A DNA stretch of 64,000 bases. Source: Reticulitermes speratus (lineage: Eukaryota; Arthropoda; Insecta; Blattodea; Rhinotermitidae). A program made the position numbers and the translations under genes. Positions 33,276 through 45,532 of this stretch are shown here, one piece after another. Under the pieces are notes generated by a model. The model saw only the letters and a program-made list of their open reading frames with translations. It was not told the origin of the DNA and made no database searches. Every line of letters starts with the position of its first letter. The first letter of the stretch is position 1. The stretch is from assembly GCA_021186555.1 (NCBI GenBank), contig JAJKFL010000006.1, positions 42,948,705 to 43,012,704 of the forward strand, read 5' to 3'.

Positions 33276-34934
33276 ATTGTTGTCCGATATAAGTGGAAAA
33301 ATAAATGGCTGAAAATTTTGTCATAAAATTTTTCGTTATTTCGTTGCTTCAGATGTTCAGATAAACACAGTGACGGATGAAGGGAATTTAATAGCCGTAC
33401 CATAGAGACGAAAACACTCTTGAAAAGAGCCATAGCTTAACTAAAACAAGAGCCTGCAAAAGCTATTCCAATACAACATCCTGCAAGTTGCATTTAACAC
33501 GACACTCAATCCATCAGTGCCAGTGGGTATTGACAGGTAACTGTAGTTCAGTCTTTCGTCGCCTTATTTAAACTTCCTGTAGGAGATCAGGTGTAGAGAG
33601 CACTAACACAACTTTGCCACCCAACTTTATCTGGGTCTCAATTTCGTGATAAAATTAAATGTTTCCTTTTTTTAGAAGCTTTTTGTGCACAGAAGCTTAC
33701 CACAAATTCCTCTAGCCCAGTTTTCGAAATCACAAATTTTATTGTATTCCTTTACGCATGCGCAGTTCGTTACGGCGACTTTGAAGGTATTTGCAAATGC
33801 CGTCTTGGGAAACATCTAAATACCATCTCCAAGTACACACATATTGACATGTTCATTTTTTGTTTCAAAAGCAGATTATTCCTCGCCTCTCTGTTTTCCG
33901 AGCTTCAAAGCAAAGCGAAGCGAAGGAAATTCCGGAGCCTTTGTAGCAGTGCTTTAGTTAGCAGTAGTCACATAACATTTAGAATTCCTTTTAGACAACG
34001 AAGATTTATTATTTGAAATAACCATCAAGCACGTTAATAAGATAAGGTTTGTTTGCCACGTCATAATCTAATGAACTGCTAAAGGGATGATTCCAAGATA
34101 GGCATTATTAGAAGGATTTTGATTCGACATTAATGGCTCTCTCTCTCCTGTGTTTTTATTAATCCTTTCTAAAAATGTTTTAATGGAATATCTAATTTCA
34201 AAAATTAACATTACTATTTCAAACTGAGGCCAAGGGAAGCTAACGTATTTCACGCACTTCGCTTAGCCTCCGCTTGAGGCAGCACTGTTAATTTTAACTT
34301 TCGTTTCTTAATAACACGAGCTAAGAAACCAGTGTTTTTTGTTTACACTTTGCATATAAACCATTGATACCCAAAATAAATTTTTCCAGGATCAGGCATT
34401 ATTAGGTAAAACTTTAAATGCTTATTAAAATTAAGATATTCTAATTTTTTGATGAAATATTTTACTGTTTTGTACGTGCGAAATTTTCGCAAGGGTAAAA
34501 TTGGTGAAAATTTATAAAGTAATTCGCGAGCATAAAATTGAAAGCCTACTTTTATGTATTATGTAGGTACATAATTCTCACGATCTGTTTATATTAAACT
34601 TATGTTATTCTGTTAGAACTTACAAGTAACGTGAGGGTTTATATTACTTTCTTTCCACCATCGTCGCCTTGTATGTAATTTTTGAGTAACCAACAATATA
34701 AACACATGTATTATGAGAAACATATATTCGTTTAGCAACTTGCACAATTATCACATTTAGTATGCAATTTCGAGCTCTGCAAAATTCATCGCCATAAAAC
34801 AGCAAGCTTCACAAACCACCCACCTGGCAGCCATGTTAATTTACATTCCATAAATACTTCGCCCTACAAAGGTACATGTGTTTGCACAATTTGACACTAC
34901 ACGTCATTTGACTACTATAGAGTAAGTGGTACAG
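33276..34934. other. Mostly unassigned
   Basis: The block CTCCGCTTGAGGCAGCACTG at 34268 repeats that at 15.56 kb. No coding region is supported. Confidence 0.3.
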
Positions 34935-35550
34935 AATTATAATTTTGCCTGTTGTTTTGTATGGATGTGAAACTTGGTCTCTCACACTAAGGGAGGAACA
35001 TAGGCTGAGGGTGTTCGAGAATAGGGTGCTGAGCCGGGTATTTGGGCCTAAGGGGGACGAGGTAACAGGGGAGTGGAGACGACTACATAACGAGGAGCTT
35101 AATGATCTGTAGGCCTACTCATCACCAAATTATATTCGGGTGATCAAATCAAGAAGAATGGGGTGAGCGGGGCATGTAGCACGTATGGGTGAGGGACGAG
35201 GTGCATACAGGATTTTGATGGGCAGACCTGAGGGAAGGATACCACTTGGAAGACCCAGGCGTAGATGGGATCTGTACACATCACCAAATTATATTCGGGT
35301 GATCAAATAAAGAAGAATGAGATGAGCGGGCATGTAGCACGTATGGGTAAGGGGAGAGGTGCATAAAGGATTTTGATGAGCAGACCTGAGGGAAGGAGAC
35401 CACTTAGAAGACCCAGGCGTAGATGGGAAGACAATATTAAAATGGATCTTTAAGAAGTGGAATGGGGGCATGGACTGGATTGATATGGCTCAGGATAGGG
35501 ACAGGTGGCGGGCTGTTGTGAGTGCGGTAATGAACCTTCGGGTTCCATAA
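34935..35550 (+). pseudogene. LINE-2 C-terminus with an internal tandem duplication
   Basis: Frames read VLYGCETWSLTLREEHRLRV, then FENRVLSRVFGPKGDEVTGE, WRRLHNEELNDL, a stop, then [14 protein letters not shown] and [16 protein letters not shown]. This is the C-terminal domain after the reverse transcriptase of a common insect non-LTR element. A segment beginning ATCACCAAATTATATTCGGG occurs twice (about 35122 and 35279), so the RVIK to RRRW part is duplicated. Stops (TAG/TGA) interrupt both copies. The 3' end is near ATGAACCTTCGGGTTCCATA. Confidence 0.85.
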
Positions 35551-35927
35551 AATACGGGGAATTTTTTGAGTAACTGACGAACTGTTAGCTTCTCAAGAAG
35601 GACTGTGCTACATGGAGTTAGTTAGTTAGTTAATTAGTTAGTTTCTTAGTTAATTAGAGTAAGTGGAGCTAAATATCGTCCGAATTCTTAATAATGCCGC
35701 TTTTGGTATTTTGATACGTATTTTAAAATATTAAAATTGCATAGTGTTGGTGTGTTTTACAAGAGTACAGTAGTCATATACAATTTCCTAATTTGGTCTT
35801 GTAGTTCAGAATTTGAAGGTGATTAAAACACACACACATTAAGACGAATTCAGAAGAATGTACTTTGCCTCATGAATGAATAGCCTAAATTTGATAAAGC
35901 TACGTCAGGTCTTCAACCTTCAGAAAT

Positions 35928-36137
35928 GTGAAGCTGCATCACAGGGAAAATTTGGTTTTCGACGTTTCGTCACAACATAATTCGCTAATCTTAAAGTGTC
36001 GAAAATTTTATTTCGAACCTTGAAGATGAGAACATCACGTCGTATCGAAACTCCGGGAACCAATTTCGCAGTGAAGCAGGGTCACCTACAAGAAGAACAG
36101 AGACTTCACCGACACCGCCGCGAAAGCCTACAAACCG
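35928..36137. mobile_element. Fold-back element, family F (diverged)
   Basis: Left TTCGACGTTTCGTCACAAC and right ACCTTGAAGATGAGAACATC, CGTATCGAAACTCCGGGAAC follow the family pattern, with inverted arms meeting near 36010. Confidence 0.55.
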
Positions 36138-36469
36138 CGCAATGATGCTTCTTTTTGTGACTCAATTCCTTAAAATGTGACTCCAAACGTAGTCACAGAA
36201 GTTGTAATGTTGTTTTTGCTACGTAAAGGCTAAAGAAAATGTCTTCAGGTTTACAGTATCCGAAAACCGTGCACCGTGACCTTGGCTTCCGGTTCTAACG
36301 TAGTATTGGATGTCTCGAGTTGCCGGTACTCTGGTTTGAAACCCGATCGCTGCTAGGCTGAATATCAACGATTTGTGCGCCGTGGGTTCTCGTGGTGTCA
36401 GCCAACCATCCATTCGATTTCTACGTCAGGACACGTTAGTTCGCTTTTTAGGGGCGTTCTCAAGACTGT

Positions 36470-36890
36470 GAAAAGCGACTATTAGCTTCATCATGTCTGT
36501 CTGTCCGTCTGTCTCTTCGCATGGAACAACTCTGCTACCGCTGGACAGATTATCATTAAATTTGGTATTAGTAGATTCCTCGAAAACCTGTTGAGAAAAC
36601 ACAGGTTGATTAAAATCTGACAAGAACAACAGGTATTTCACATGAAGTTTTATGAACATTTATTATAATATCTCATTGAAAACTTCTTGATCTTAAAAAA
36701 TGTTTCAGACAAAATTAAAACAAAATTTTTTTCAAAAACTTTTTATGAAAATCGTGCTGTTTATGAGATAATGTGGAAAGATATGGTAGAGACAGACAGG
36801 CTACAGATGACAATATAATACGGCGCATGCGTTTTGCATGCTGGGTAAATAAGGCAAGAATACAGACGCACACTCATAATATATAACAGT
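36470..36890 (+). mobile_element. Unclassified repeat, family R
   Basis: CGACTATTAGCTTCATCATG, CTGTCTGTCCGTCTGTCTC, GATATGGTAGAGACAGACAG and GCGTTTTGCATGCTGGGTAA align in order with the copies at 25.5 and 60.7 kb. No coding capacity; the element class is unknown to me. Confidence 0.65.
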
Positions 36891-38372
36891 TATTGCTTTT
36901 GCACTAAAATAATGGTTACGAGAACGCGCCTAAGTGTTATAAGTAATTTGTTGTGTTGTTTTATGATGTAATGACTGTTGTGGGACTTGCAAAGTGCAAT
37001 TCCCCCAGCTAGGAGTTCCTACCGATTGCCTCTAAAACTCACTGTTCTAAATAGCTTAGAACGCCTAAAACATGTGGTTGAATAACATTGTGGTTTCATC
37101 ATTCAGCGGTTTTTTGATTGCGTTTAGTGCTAAGGCTAAGAATTAATGGAGCCATGACGCCACTTCCCAAAATCTCTTTATGGTATGATGCGTAATTTAG
37201 CACAGGGAACAGACTACGTTTTTTTTTTTAAATAATCTTCTGTCGACTCTAAACTTTATAATGCTTCGAATGCCTGAAGATATATTTGTACACTCCTTGC
37301 AGGTTTAAGTGGGAGGGTAGTGGTGAAGCTTCACTCAGTATTAAAATCGGCTGTAGATGGGGGTGAGTGTTAAGCCTCAGGACACCGCCACTTTAACCTA
37401 AAGGAGAGAGCCCGTGGTAAAATAGGAAAAGCCGAGAGGGGAATGCCGACAGCTGGCCTGCAAAATTAATCACTAATATAGAAAAATGAGGCTTTGAAAA
37501 GAAGTAGCTTTTACTTTCTCCAAGGTCATACCCAGGACTTTTTCTGGTTGTACTGAGTAAACACATGATACATAGTCAAAGTAACTGCTGATCTACTAAA
37601 CTTTCGAATTTGCATCATCTATATTGCAAAGTTTAAGTGCTGGGGGTTGTAGGCATATGCTTAACTATACACGAGGACGTGATTTGAATATAAATGAAGA
37701 CAGGGAGATGGCGTCTAATTAAAAGCTAACACCGTGTGGTAGTGTCCTTCTGGATTAGTTAAGTTTTTCGCTCTTCAGTGGTATTACGCAACGTATGTTG
37801 GTAATTGTTTGGCGGAAGTCTGAAATCTCACAAGCTTCTTGTTGCTTAAACACATATGAAACTCCCCGCCTTTAATGGAACCATAACTTTCAGTGCCGTA
37901 TTCAAAAAGATTTTGCCACTTTTTTCCTTTTCTAAGCCAAATTAAACGGACCAGCATACAAAAAGCCATAATTTAAGTGTTACCTACAGAAACTTTTCAC
38001 ATTATAAGGCTCAGTACTCCCAGACCTTAAAATTGAAGTTGATATCTTTGAAAAAAAAACAATGCTGAAGTCTCTTTTTTTGACAATAAAATTAGATGTC
38101 AAAAAAGAGGAATATGAAATTTGAGGTTCTAGCGGAAGTAAATACTAATATCACGGCCTTGCAACATGTGACATCATTAACCAGTCATCCGGCTTCATAT
38201 CTCATAGAACCATAAAAGTCAAACAAATAAATGTGTCTCATATAGTTCAGAATTGTTGCTCAGTTAAACAAAAAAGAAATTTAATATAACTGGGCTCCTT
38301 TCTCTATAAACATTACAAGACAAAAAAACTGAAAATTTAATGGTTGTCCTTACTGGCATTCATACCGCAGTT
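36891..38372. other. Mostly unassigned; scrap of family F
   Basis: At 37765-37835 the text TCGCTCTTCAGTGGTATTAC, GCAACGTATGTTGG and GGCGGAAGTCTG resembles one arm end of family F. Otherwise nothing is recognised. Confidence 0.35.
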
Positions 38373-38590
38373 CTGTGTTCTAGCGGGGCATGTGATACAT
38401 ATAGTGCAGAGGAGAGGGACATACAGGGTGTTGGTGGAGAAACCTGAGAAAAGGAGGCCACATGAAAGGTTTATGAGTAGATGAAAGTATAATATTAAAG
38501 AGGATGTTTAAGAACTGGGATGTTGACGTGGTCTGGACTGACTGAGTCTGGAATCGGACAAGTGGACGGGTGGAGAACTTGTAATTGCAA
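38373..38590 (+). pseudogene. LINE-2 C-terminal scrap
   Basis: AGCGGGGCATGTGATACATA, AGAGGGACATACAGGGTGTT and GGACAAGTGGACGGGTGG match the GHVARMGEGRGAYRVL to DRWR region, but are frameshifted. Confidence 0.65.
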
Positions 38591-38823
38591 CAAGTTTTCC
38601 ATCAATGCTAATTTCTTTTTGATACACACAAGATCAAAGATCACCAACAACTTACTCCTTCGGCCCCTAAATTAAAAGAACAACTCAAGGTTTAGAAAGG
38701 CCACATTCCTGTACCATTACAAGTCCTCCATCAGTGTAAGGTTCTATTTCATAAACACAAGATCACATATGTTTTACAAATTAAGCCTTCGGCCCCTAAA
38801 TTAAAAGAACAACTCAAGACTCA
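38590..38823. repeat. Direct duplication of about 110 bp
   Basis: Two copies of a segment ending CTTCGGCCCCTAAATTAAAA, GAACAACTCAAG (38658-38690 and 38790-38820) preceded by similar CCATCARTGYTAA and CACAAGATCA text. Confidence 0.75.
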
Positions 38824-38904
38824 CAAGACAGCATTCGTACACGTGCAGTTGTAAATAATACCAATTGGCCAACATATGAGTTGACCCAATTCCTTCTAAA
38901 TATA

Positions 38905-39294
38905 ATAATAATAATAATAATTCTTGGCTCAACAGCCCTGTATGGGCCTGGGCCTCCTCTTGCCTCCTCTTGTCGAGGTTACTAAGTCATGCGCATTCAT
39001 GGCAGTTGGTGACCGGCCAGCTAGCCGCGCTTAGTGTTCTATCGATCCTGATGTGCACGCCAGAGCCATCTGGCAGGCAGTCAGGAGACTTGGATGAGAA
39101 ATGGAGGCAATTTGGCTTACGCAACATTTTTATTCATGCCCGTAAGGTTCTTTTACATGCGGTAAATCTACGACATGGGACCGACGGCTTTACTTCCCCT
39201 CCGAAGGAAGTGGTGCTCCGGATTTTTATCATCCTTAAAAATCCATCGACCTCGGTCGGGATCGAACCGCGAACCACTAGTCCACGAGGTCGAC
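38905..39294 (-). mobile_element. tRNA-derived SINE, family B
   Basis: A 14-bp target duplication with one mismatch (TCCTTCTAAATATA at 38891-38904; TCCTTCGAAATATA at 39295-39308). The head at the right has lost about 20 bp between the B box and A box (GCGAACCACTAGTCC). A 131-codon plus frame over it is fortuitous. Confidence 0.9.
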
Positions 39295-39796
39295 TCCTTC
39301 GAAATATACTCGACGTTAATTTAAATCTTTCTAATGAATTTATCACACAAATTCGACCACATTAAAAATGTATGAAAAAAGGATATTATTGTTGTGAATA
39401 TGGTAATCGAATGTTTTGCATCTCATAGAAAGCGGAATCACTTGACTAAGTGAGAAATTGTTAGTTTCTCGAGATGGATTCTGCTGCATGGAGATAGTTC
39501 CCATGTTTAGTGTTTCAATACACTCTTAAGACCAAGGAAGGCGCCCTATGTCGCAATATTTCTCTTTGTCTTCCTTTCTATATTGTGTCTAGAATAATAA
39601 CAGAGGCCCTACGGCTTCTCTTCTTTCGTGTTTTGAATAGCATAGAGAGAAAGAACGCAATGTACTGATGTTGAGATGTATGTGACTCTACGTATAATGT
39701 TTAGAGAACACTAGTACTTTTTCGTACTAGTTAGGAGATGTATATTTAGTTTTGTATCATTTTTGTAATATATTTATAACTGCTATAAAGACCATT

Positions 39797-40199
39797 GTCG
39801 ACCTCGGTGGACTAGTGGTTAGCGTGCTCGCCACTGGACCCAAGGTTCGCGGGTTCGATCCCGACCGAGGTCGATAAAAATCCGGAGCGCCACTTCCTTC
39901 GGAGGGGAAGTAAAGCCGTCGGTCCCATGTCGCAGATTTACGGCATGTAAAAGAACCTTACGGGCATGAATAGAAATAGTAATGATCGTAAGCAAAATTC
40001 AGCGGCCATTTCTCACCCAAGTCTCCTGACTGACTACCAGATGGCTCTGGCAGTCACATCAGGATTGAGTCGAAAAGCGCGGCCAGTGAGTTGGTCACCC
40101 ACTGCCACAAATACACAAGACCAAGTAACCTCGGAAAGAGGAGGCCCAAGCCCATATACGGCTGTCGAGCCATGGTTATTATTATTATATTATTATTAT
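39797..40199 (+). mobile_element. tRNA-derived SINE, family B, full length
   Basis: A perfect 13-bp target duplication TATAAAGACCATT (39784-39796, 40200-40212). Intact tRNA-like head (CCTCGGT/ACCGAGG), body, tail GGCTGTCGAGCCATGG and ATT repeats. Confidence 0.94.
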
Positions 40200-40212
40200 T
40201 ATAAAGACCATT

Positions 40213-40860
40213 ATAATATTAACTGTTACTACTCAGCATGAAACCTACAAAACAAACTTCTGTGCTGTAGCAACAATTTATGCTCTCTATAAACGTAGTT
40301 AGTAACAATTGAAAGTCAAAGAAAGACAAATAAAAATGTGCCACTGATTGTAAAGAAAAACACATGTCGTGACCCAAGTATATTGAGAAATTCTAAACTG
40401 ATTTTAACACTGACTGAAGCATAAATTCCAGTGCTGTTCATCGGCTCCATCTTCCTTTCCTAATATTAATTACTGCCACCTTTGTCATCTTCTTCTCTCA
40501 AATCATAACTAATACTTTAGCAATCAATCTCTAGCATCATATAACCTGATTAAAAACACAATGAAATGGTTCAAGAATTTTGAATCTTGAATATTTTCAT
40601 ATTGCGTGGTCTACATTTAAGAAATGTTTTTTTCTTTTTAATTCCGAATGAAAACAGACGGCGTAGCTTTAAATCTGATTTTTGAACTACTTACTTGCAG
40701 GGTGTAATGAAATGAATTATACTGCGTTTATTGAATTTATAAGTCAAATATTCTAAATCAAAATTTTATATATAAGAAAGAGTCCACTTGCCTTTGTAAC
40801 AGCCTTTGATTTTAAATTAATTACAAATTATTTTGAATATTTTGTAACTTTTGGATTATT
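40213..40860. other. Nothing recognised
   Basis: AT-rich; no assignable frame. Confidence 0.3.
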
Positions 40861-40926
40861 CATCATCATCATTATCATCATCATCATCATCATCATCGTC
40901 ATCATCATCATCATCATCATCATCAT
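40861..40926. repeat. ATC trinucleotide microsatellite
   Basis: About 21 nearly perfect ATC copies. Confidence 0.95.
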
Positions 40927-40984
40927 GAGCTGTGAAGTGTTAGGCGTAGTGCCTGTTTTTTATTCCTAAAGGTGAAGCTGGTCC

Positions 40985-41230
40985 TTTCATCTTTTCGTCG
41001 CTCTTCCTATGTTTCTCTTTCCCTTTGGCCTATATTTCAGTGCCTGTTTGGGTATCCTGTCTGTGTCCATTCTCTCTGCGTGTTGTAGCCATTCTCGTTG
41101 GTATTGTTTTAATTCCAAAACAATTTTCTGCACTCCAATTTTCTCCCTGGCTGTTTGAATTCTTCCCCTGTCTAACTTAGTAATTCCTAACAAATGTCCT
41201 AAAATGTGACAGCCTCGTCACTAGACTTAC
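40985..41230 (-). pseudogene. LINE-3 C-terminal fragment
   Basis: The minus frame (68 codons) reads IQTAREKIGVQKIVLELKQY, then QREWLQHAERMDTDRIPKQA and LKYRPKGKRNIGRATKR, the characteristic C-terminus of another insect non-LTR family, different from LINE-1 and LINE-2 here. It is cut off upstream and downstream, so only a relic. Confidence 0.75.
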
Positions 41231-41459
41231 CGTGCGAAAGGACGGTAACCTATCAAGGTGACATCTTATACTCTTCTGAAACTCAAAGGAAGAAACTTAT
41301 TAGTCATTCTTCCAAGATAAATCATAGGTATCTCTTTAGCTTAATTAACTAAGGTTAACCATCAGAGTAACTGCCTGTTGTACTTGTTTGAAGCATTTAT
41401 CGTGAACAATAATCACTCCCTGTCAATATTTGAAATCCATTGATGCCAAAAATGAAGCC

Positions 41460-41690
41460 TTGTTCCCATGGGTGTTTTTGTAAGGTGTGAACGGGGTTCT
41501 TCTAATATGTGTACTTGTATTTACTGTATGTATTTTGTTTTGTATGTGTATGGGTGTTTTTGTAAGGTGTGGATGTATTTGTAAGGTATGGATGTTTTTG
41601 TAAGGTGTGGATGCTTTTGTAAGGAGTGGATGCTTTTGCAAGGTGTGGATGTTTTTGTAATGTGTGTACGGTGTTCTAATGTGTGTACTT
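41460..41690. repeat. Degenerate 19-21-bp repeat
   Basis: Variants of GGTGTTTTTGTAAGGTGTGG recur 8-9 times, plus a larger repeat (GTGTACTTGTATTTACTGTA) at 41509 and 41682. Confidence 0.8.
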
Positions 41691-41765
41691 GTATTTACTG
41701 TATGTATTTTGTTTTGTAATTGTGTATAGTTTGTTTTGTATTGTTAATTTTATGTATATTTATAT

Positions 41766-42110
41766 GTCCGTTTGTATTGTGTGTACTGGTGTAGGACTAC
41801 TGCCACCGGGTGAAAACATTTGTATTGTGTGTACTAGTGTAAGGACTACTGCCACCGGGTGAAAACATTTGTATTGTGTGTACTAGTGTAAGGACTACTG
41901 CCACCGGGTGAAAACATTTGTATTGTGTGTACTAGTGTAAGGACTACTGCCACCGGGGTGAAAACATTTGTATTGTGTGTACTAGTGTAAGGACTACTGC
42001 CACCGGGTGAAAACATTTGTATTGTGTGTACTAGTGTAAGGACTACTGCCACCGGGTGAAAACATTTGTATTGTGTGTACTAGTGTAAGGACTACTGCCA
42101 CCGGGTGAAA
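41766..42110. repeat. 49-bp minisatellite, seven copies
   Basis: The unit (ACATTTGTATTGTGTGTACT, AGTGTAAGGACTACTGCCAC, CGGGTGAAA) is almost invariant; one copy has an extra G near 41957. Confidence 0.95.
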
Positions 42111-42465
42111 AACCCAATTGCAGTAAATAATAATAATAAAAATCTCTTTCTGAGAATAGACACATAGGATAAATATTTGTATAGAGCGTCTAATTTGTTC
42201 CGAAAATGGTGTGTCAAAGCAAGTGACATCAACTAACTCAGCGGTCAGGCAAACACACAGGCTTCATCTCTTTATCATTTCCCTGATCACAAGACTAGGA
42301 AGATGCAGGCTTTCTATACAATAAAGCTGTCATATTCGGGGAAACGATTAAAAGAGATCATCTCTTTATACAGAAGATTCTACTTATATCCATAATATTG
42401 TAGCTGCTCCAAATCAGCCCATACAAATTATAAAGTATACAATTATATTAAGTAATATCGATAAA

Positions 42466-42732
42466 GCCGATTCCAGTGGCCGCACGGTCTAAGGCGTGGG
42501 TCTGCTGCCGCTCGCTTACTAGGATTGTGGGTTCGAATCCCACAGAGGGCATGGATATCTGTCTCTTGTGAGTGTTGTGTGTTGTCAGGTAGAGGTCTCT
42601 GCGACGGGCTGGTCACTCGTCCAGAGGAGTCCTACCGAGTGTGGTGTGTCTAAAGTGTGATCGTGAAGCCTCGAAAAAAATAAGGTGGCCTCTGCCCCCA
42701 AGGGGCTGTCGAGTCATTGGAAGAAGAAGAAG
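42466..42732 (+). mobile_element. tRNA-derived SINE, family A, full length
   Basis: A 12-bp target duplication with one mismatch (AATATCGATAAA 42454-42465; AATATCAATAAA 42733-42744). A box in GTGGCCGCACGGTCTAAGGC, B box GGGTTCGAATCCC, tail GGGGCTGTCGAGTCATTG then GAA repeats. Confidence 0.93.
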
Positions 42733-42744
42733 AATATCAATAAA

Positions 42745-43255
42745 ATATAACATTATACACAGTCTGACAATTATATAATGGCTGATTTTATTTTGACCAA
42801 GATAGAAGTGCCATCTATGAAGCAATGCATGCCATCCAAGTGCCCAACGTTCATCTGTAATCTGGCAATCTGTATATCCAAATGATTCAGAAACGGGGCT
42901 GATCAACTCATGCATCTTGATTGCCACTTGTAACAAGACCACAAATTTGTACTGGTTTTGTCCGTACTGTGACACAAGTCAAGTAAACCAAAAAGAATCC
43001 GTTCAGGGATTTTTTTTTGCAACGCAAGACTGAAAAGCCTCAAAGACCTATTTCGTCTCTTCCAACTTATTTATTCTACGACTACATAAAGGATATTATA
43101 TGTATTTCTTGTAAAACAGAGACCTAACAAATTGTTTCTTTCTAAACTGTCAGACTTCTTCGTAACAACAACTTCCTAACTCTAACTTTTTACGGGTCAC
43201 AATAGATGGTCCAGCCACTCCTGCTGCCCTGGACACAAGAATTGTATCCATTCAT
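42745..43255. other. Nothing recognised
   Basis: A 120-codon minus frame (42613-42975) starts outside and ends inside the neighbouring SINE; I see no domain in the unique part. Confidence 0.3.
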
Positions 43256-43665
43256 CCTGTAGTCTGTCTTACGACAGGTCCAGAACCTCTCCCAAAGAGA
43301 GTTCTCCACACAGTGCGATCTAGAGATTTCCCTGTCATTTTCCAGTACCCTCTGTTTTCCATAAGGTCAATCAGTAACTGCTTACATCTTCGTCCTCATC
43401 TTCTCCTCATTTTTGTCATTCCCTCTATCTTTTCTTCAATAACATGTTTCAAAAGGCAGTTTCTACGCACGATGTAACCAATCCATTTAGCCGTCCTTCT
43501 TGTTATATTTTGTAGCATATTCCTCTCCTCCTTCACTTTTTGTAATATTTCTTCATTTCTCACAAGATCGGTCCAACTGATCTTCTCCATCCTTTTCCAA
43601 AACCACATTTCCAAATATATCGACAGAGAGTGGAGAACCTCCAAAGTAACATCATAAATCATTCG
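43256..43665 (-). pseudogene. LINE-1 C-terminal and 3'-end fragment
   Basis: The minus frame (88 codons) reads YLEMWFWKRMEKISWTDLVR, NEEILQKVKEERNML, RRTAKWIGYIVRRNCLLKHV, IEEKIEGMTKMRRR. The 3' end is near 43256 (ACAGGATGAATGGATAC). It is truncated upstream at about 43665. Confidence 0.8.
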
Positions 43666-44491
43666 CTAATTCTGGAGCTTATATATGCGGACGGAAGTAT
43701 AGCTAAGTACGGCAAGACTAAGGTGCCAATCTTTGCGTCTAATCTTTGTAGTGTAAAAAGGATGGTGCTTCTGAAAACAGTGAAATAAAATACGTTGGTT
43801 TTCTCAGTTCTACCATAAAAACTTTTAAATTTATAATAAAACAAACTTGCTCCTTAATAATTTACAAATAAGTAAGTTTCTTGTCTCGACTTAAGAGGGT
43901 GCTGGATATTATCGGAATAAGAAAAAATCTCAAAAGAGAACTGTGTCATAAAATATGTTTATTTTTATGCATTCTTATCATACTACTAAATCAAAATTCT
44001 AAAACGAAGAGTAGGAGAACAAGCATGATGTATGTAGACCGAATTGTGTTCAGTCAGAAGGTCGAACATTCCTTTTACAGTCCTCTTTTTTTACTGCTGG
44101 ACAAAAACAGGCCCGAGATCATTGAATAATAAAAAATACGAGCAGAAGATATTTTATGTGTTTTGGCTCCAAACGAACTTATTCCTTTCTAAGGAACTAT
44201 ATCAGATAAATATGTCTGTCGGATTTATTGCCCCGTTACTGAAATACGGACGGAGCCCATCAAATCCAAAGTAGTTGAAATCATGTTATCTTAATCCCTA
44301 GAAATTTACCCCATTTGCCTACCAACTCAACAGGATTTACAGTCGCCTACATTGCTATACACTGTGCTCTGAAGAATAAATTAGTAATCCTATGTAGAAA
44401 ATTAAATCAATCTCTGTACAAACAAAACTACATTATATTTATTTTATACAGCTACATACTTTATTCTGTAATCACCGTGCATCTTTTCACA
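43666..44491. other. Nothing recognised
   Basis: Frames up to 91 codons without motifs. Confidence 0.3.
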
Positions 44492-44882
44492 GTCACTATT
44501 TACATACACCAACTGGATGCACTTTATTTAAAAAAACTGTATAGGCTGCACTGTTTGTGTACAGCCTACACCATGAAAAATACCACCTAATGAAAAAGAT
44601 AAACCAGTACCATGCATCAACATTAACATATTATTTTAGTACGAATAACAAATAGTGTCTGTGCATACAAAGCAGTGAAAAAGTGAAAAACCTTGCCTAA
44701 AAGTGAACCAATGAAAAAGACGTTTTAATATATGCAGGTTTAACGACAATAAACCACTGAAGATGGCTCTACTCGTATAAGAGCCGAAACATATGTCGGG
44801 TTTAAAAAGTTTTTAAATATGTTTTAAAAAACTATACAGTTTTTTTTAAATGAAGTTGCATCCAGTTGGTGTATATAAATAG
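44492..44882 (+). mobile_element. Hammerhead-bearing element with terminal inverted repeats, type 2b
   Basis: Arms 44492-44540 (CTATTTACATACACCAACTG, then GATGCACTTTATTTAA) and 44832-44882 are inverted copies. The hammerhead motif sits at 44751-44803, near the right arm. The end motif is GCATCCAGTTGGTG. About 390 bp, non-coding. Confidence 0.7.
44751..44803 (+). ncRNA. Hammerhead-ribozyme-like motif with a GTC cleavage site
   Basis: Stem I AAACC/GGTTT (one unpaired position next to the core), CTGAAGA, stem II GGCTCT...AGAGCC, GAAA, palindromic CATATG, then TC, giving the canonical GTC triplet. Confidence 0.65.
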
Positions 44883-44884
44883 TA

Positions 44885-45055
44885 TACAGCTACATGTTTC
44901 GACTTATCTCAGGTCATTCTTACGTTCACAATTGTTCTTTGAATCATGTTGAGGAAAAATGTACATGTATAATTACTTCCTCAATGTGTTCTAAAGAACA
45001 ATTGTCTACCTGAGGATGACCTGAGATAGGTCGAAACATGCAGATCTATATAATA
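44885..45055. mobile_element. Inverted pair of hammerhead-like motifs
   Basis: Plus motif at 45005-45047: CTGAGGA, stem II GACCT GAGAT AGGTC, GAAACATG. A decayed minus copy lies at 44890-44925, and AATTGTTCTTT / AAAGAACAATT between them forms an inverted repeat. Stem I is weak. Confidence 0.5.
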
Positions 45056-45167
45056 AATATAATTTAGTTCTGTTTGGACAGATATTGGTTTAATTGTTTG
45101 CTATTAACAACATAAAGAAATTACATTCCTTAAAATTAGTAACCGTAACTAACACAATTAATATTAT

Positions 45168-45500
45168 AGGCATTCCGCGCAATTGGCACTATACAAACAG
45201 GACTCCTTCCAATTTATTTCTATAGGCATTCCGTGCAATTGGCACTATAGAAACAGGACTCCTTCCAATTTATTTCTATAGGCATTCCGTGCAATTGGCA
45301 CTATACAAACAGGACTCCTTCCAATTTATTTCTATAGGCATTCCGTGCAATTGGCACTATAGAAACAGGACTCCTTCCAATTTATTTCTATAGGCATTCC
45401 GTGCAATTGGCACTATAGAAACAGGACTCCTTCCAATTTATTTCTATAGGCATTCCGTGCAATTGGCACTATAGAAACAGGACTCCTTCCAATTTATTTC
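45168..45500. repeat. 56-bp minisatellite, six copies
   Basis: The unit (AGGCATTCCGTGCAATTGGC, ACTATAGAAACAGGACTCCT, TCCAATTTATTTCTAT) is nearly perfect; first and third copies have ATACAAACAGG. Confidence 0.95.
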
Positions 45501-45532
45501 GCTGGTATATATATATACAAAAACTATAAAAT

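Noticed and set aside
38970..39365. 131-codon plus-strand frame (similar ones at 5.4 and 22.0 kb)
   Set aside because: It runs across a SINE and recurs in other SINE copies on either strand, so it is not a gene.
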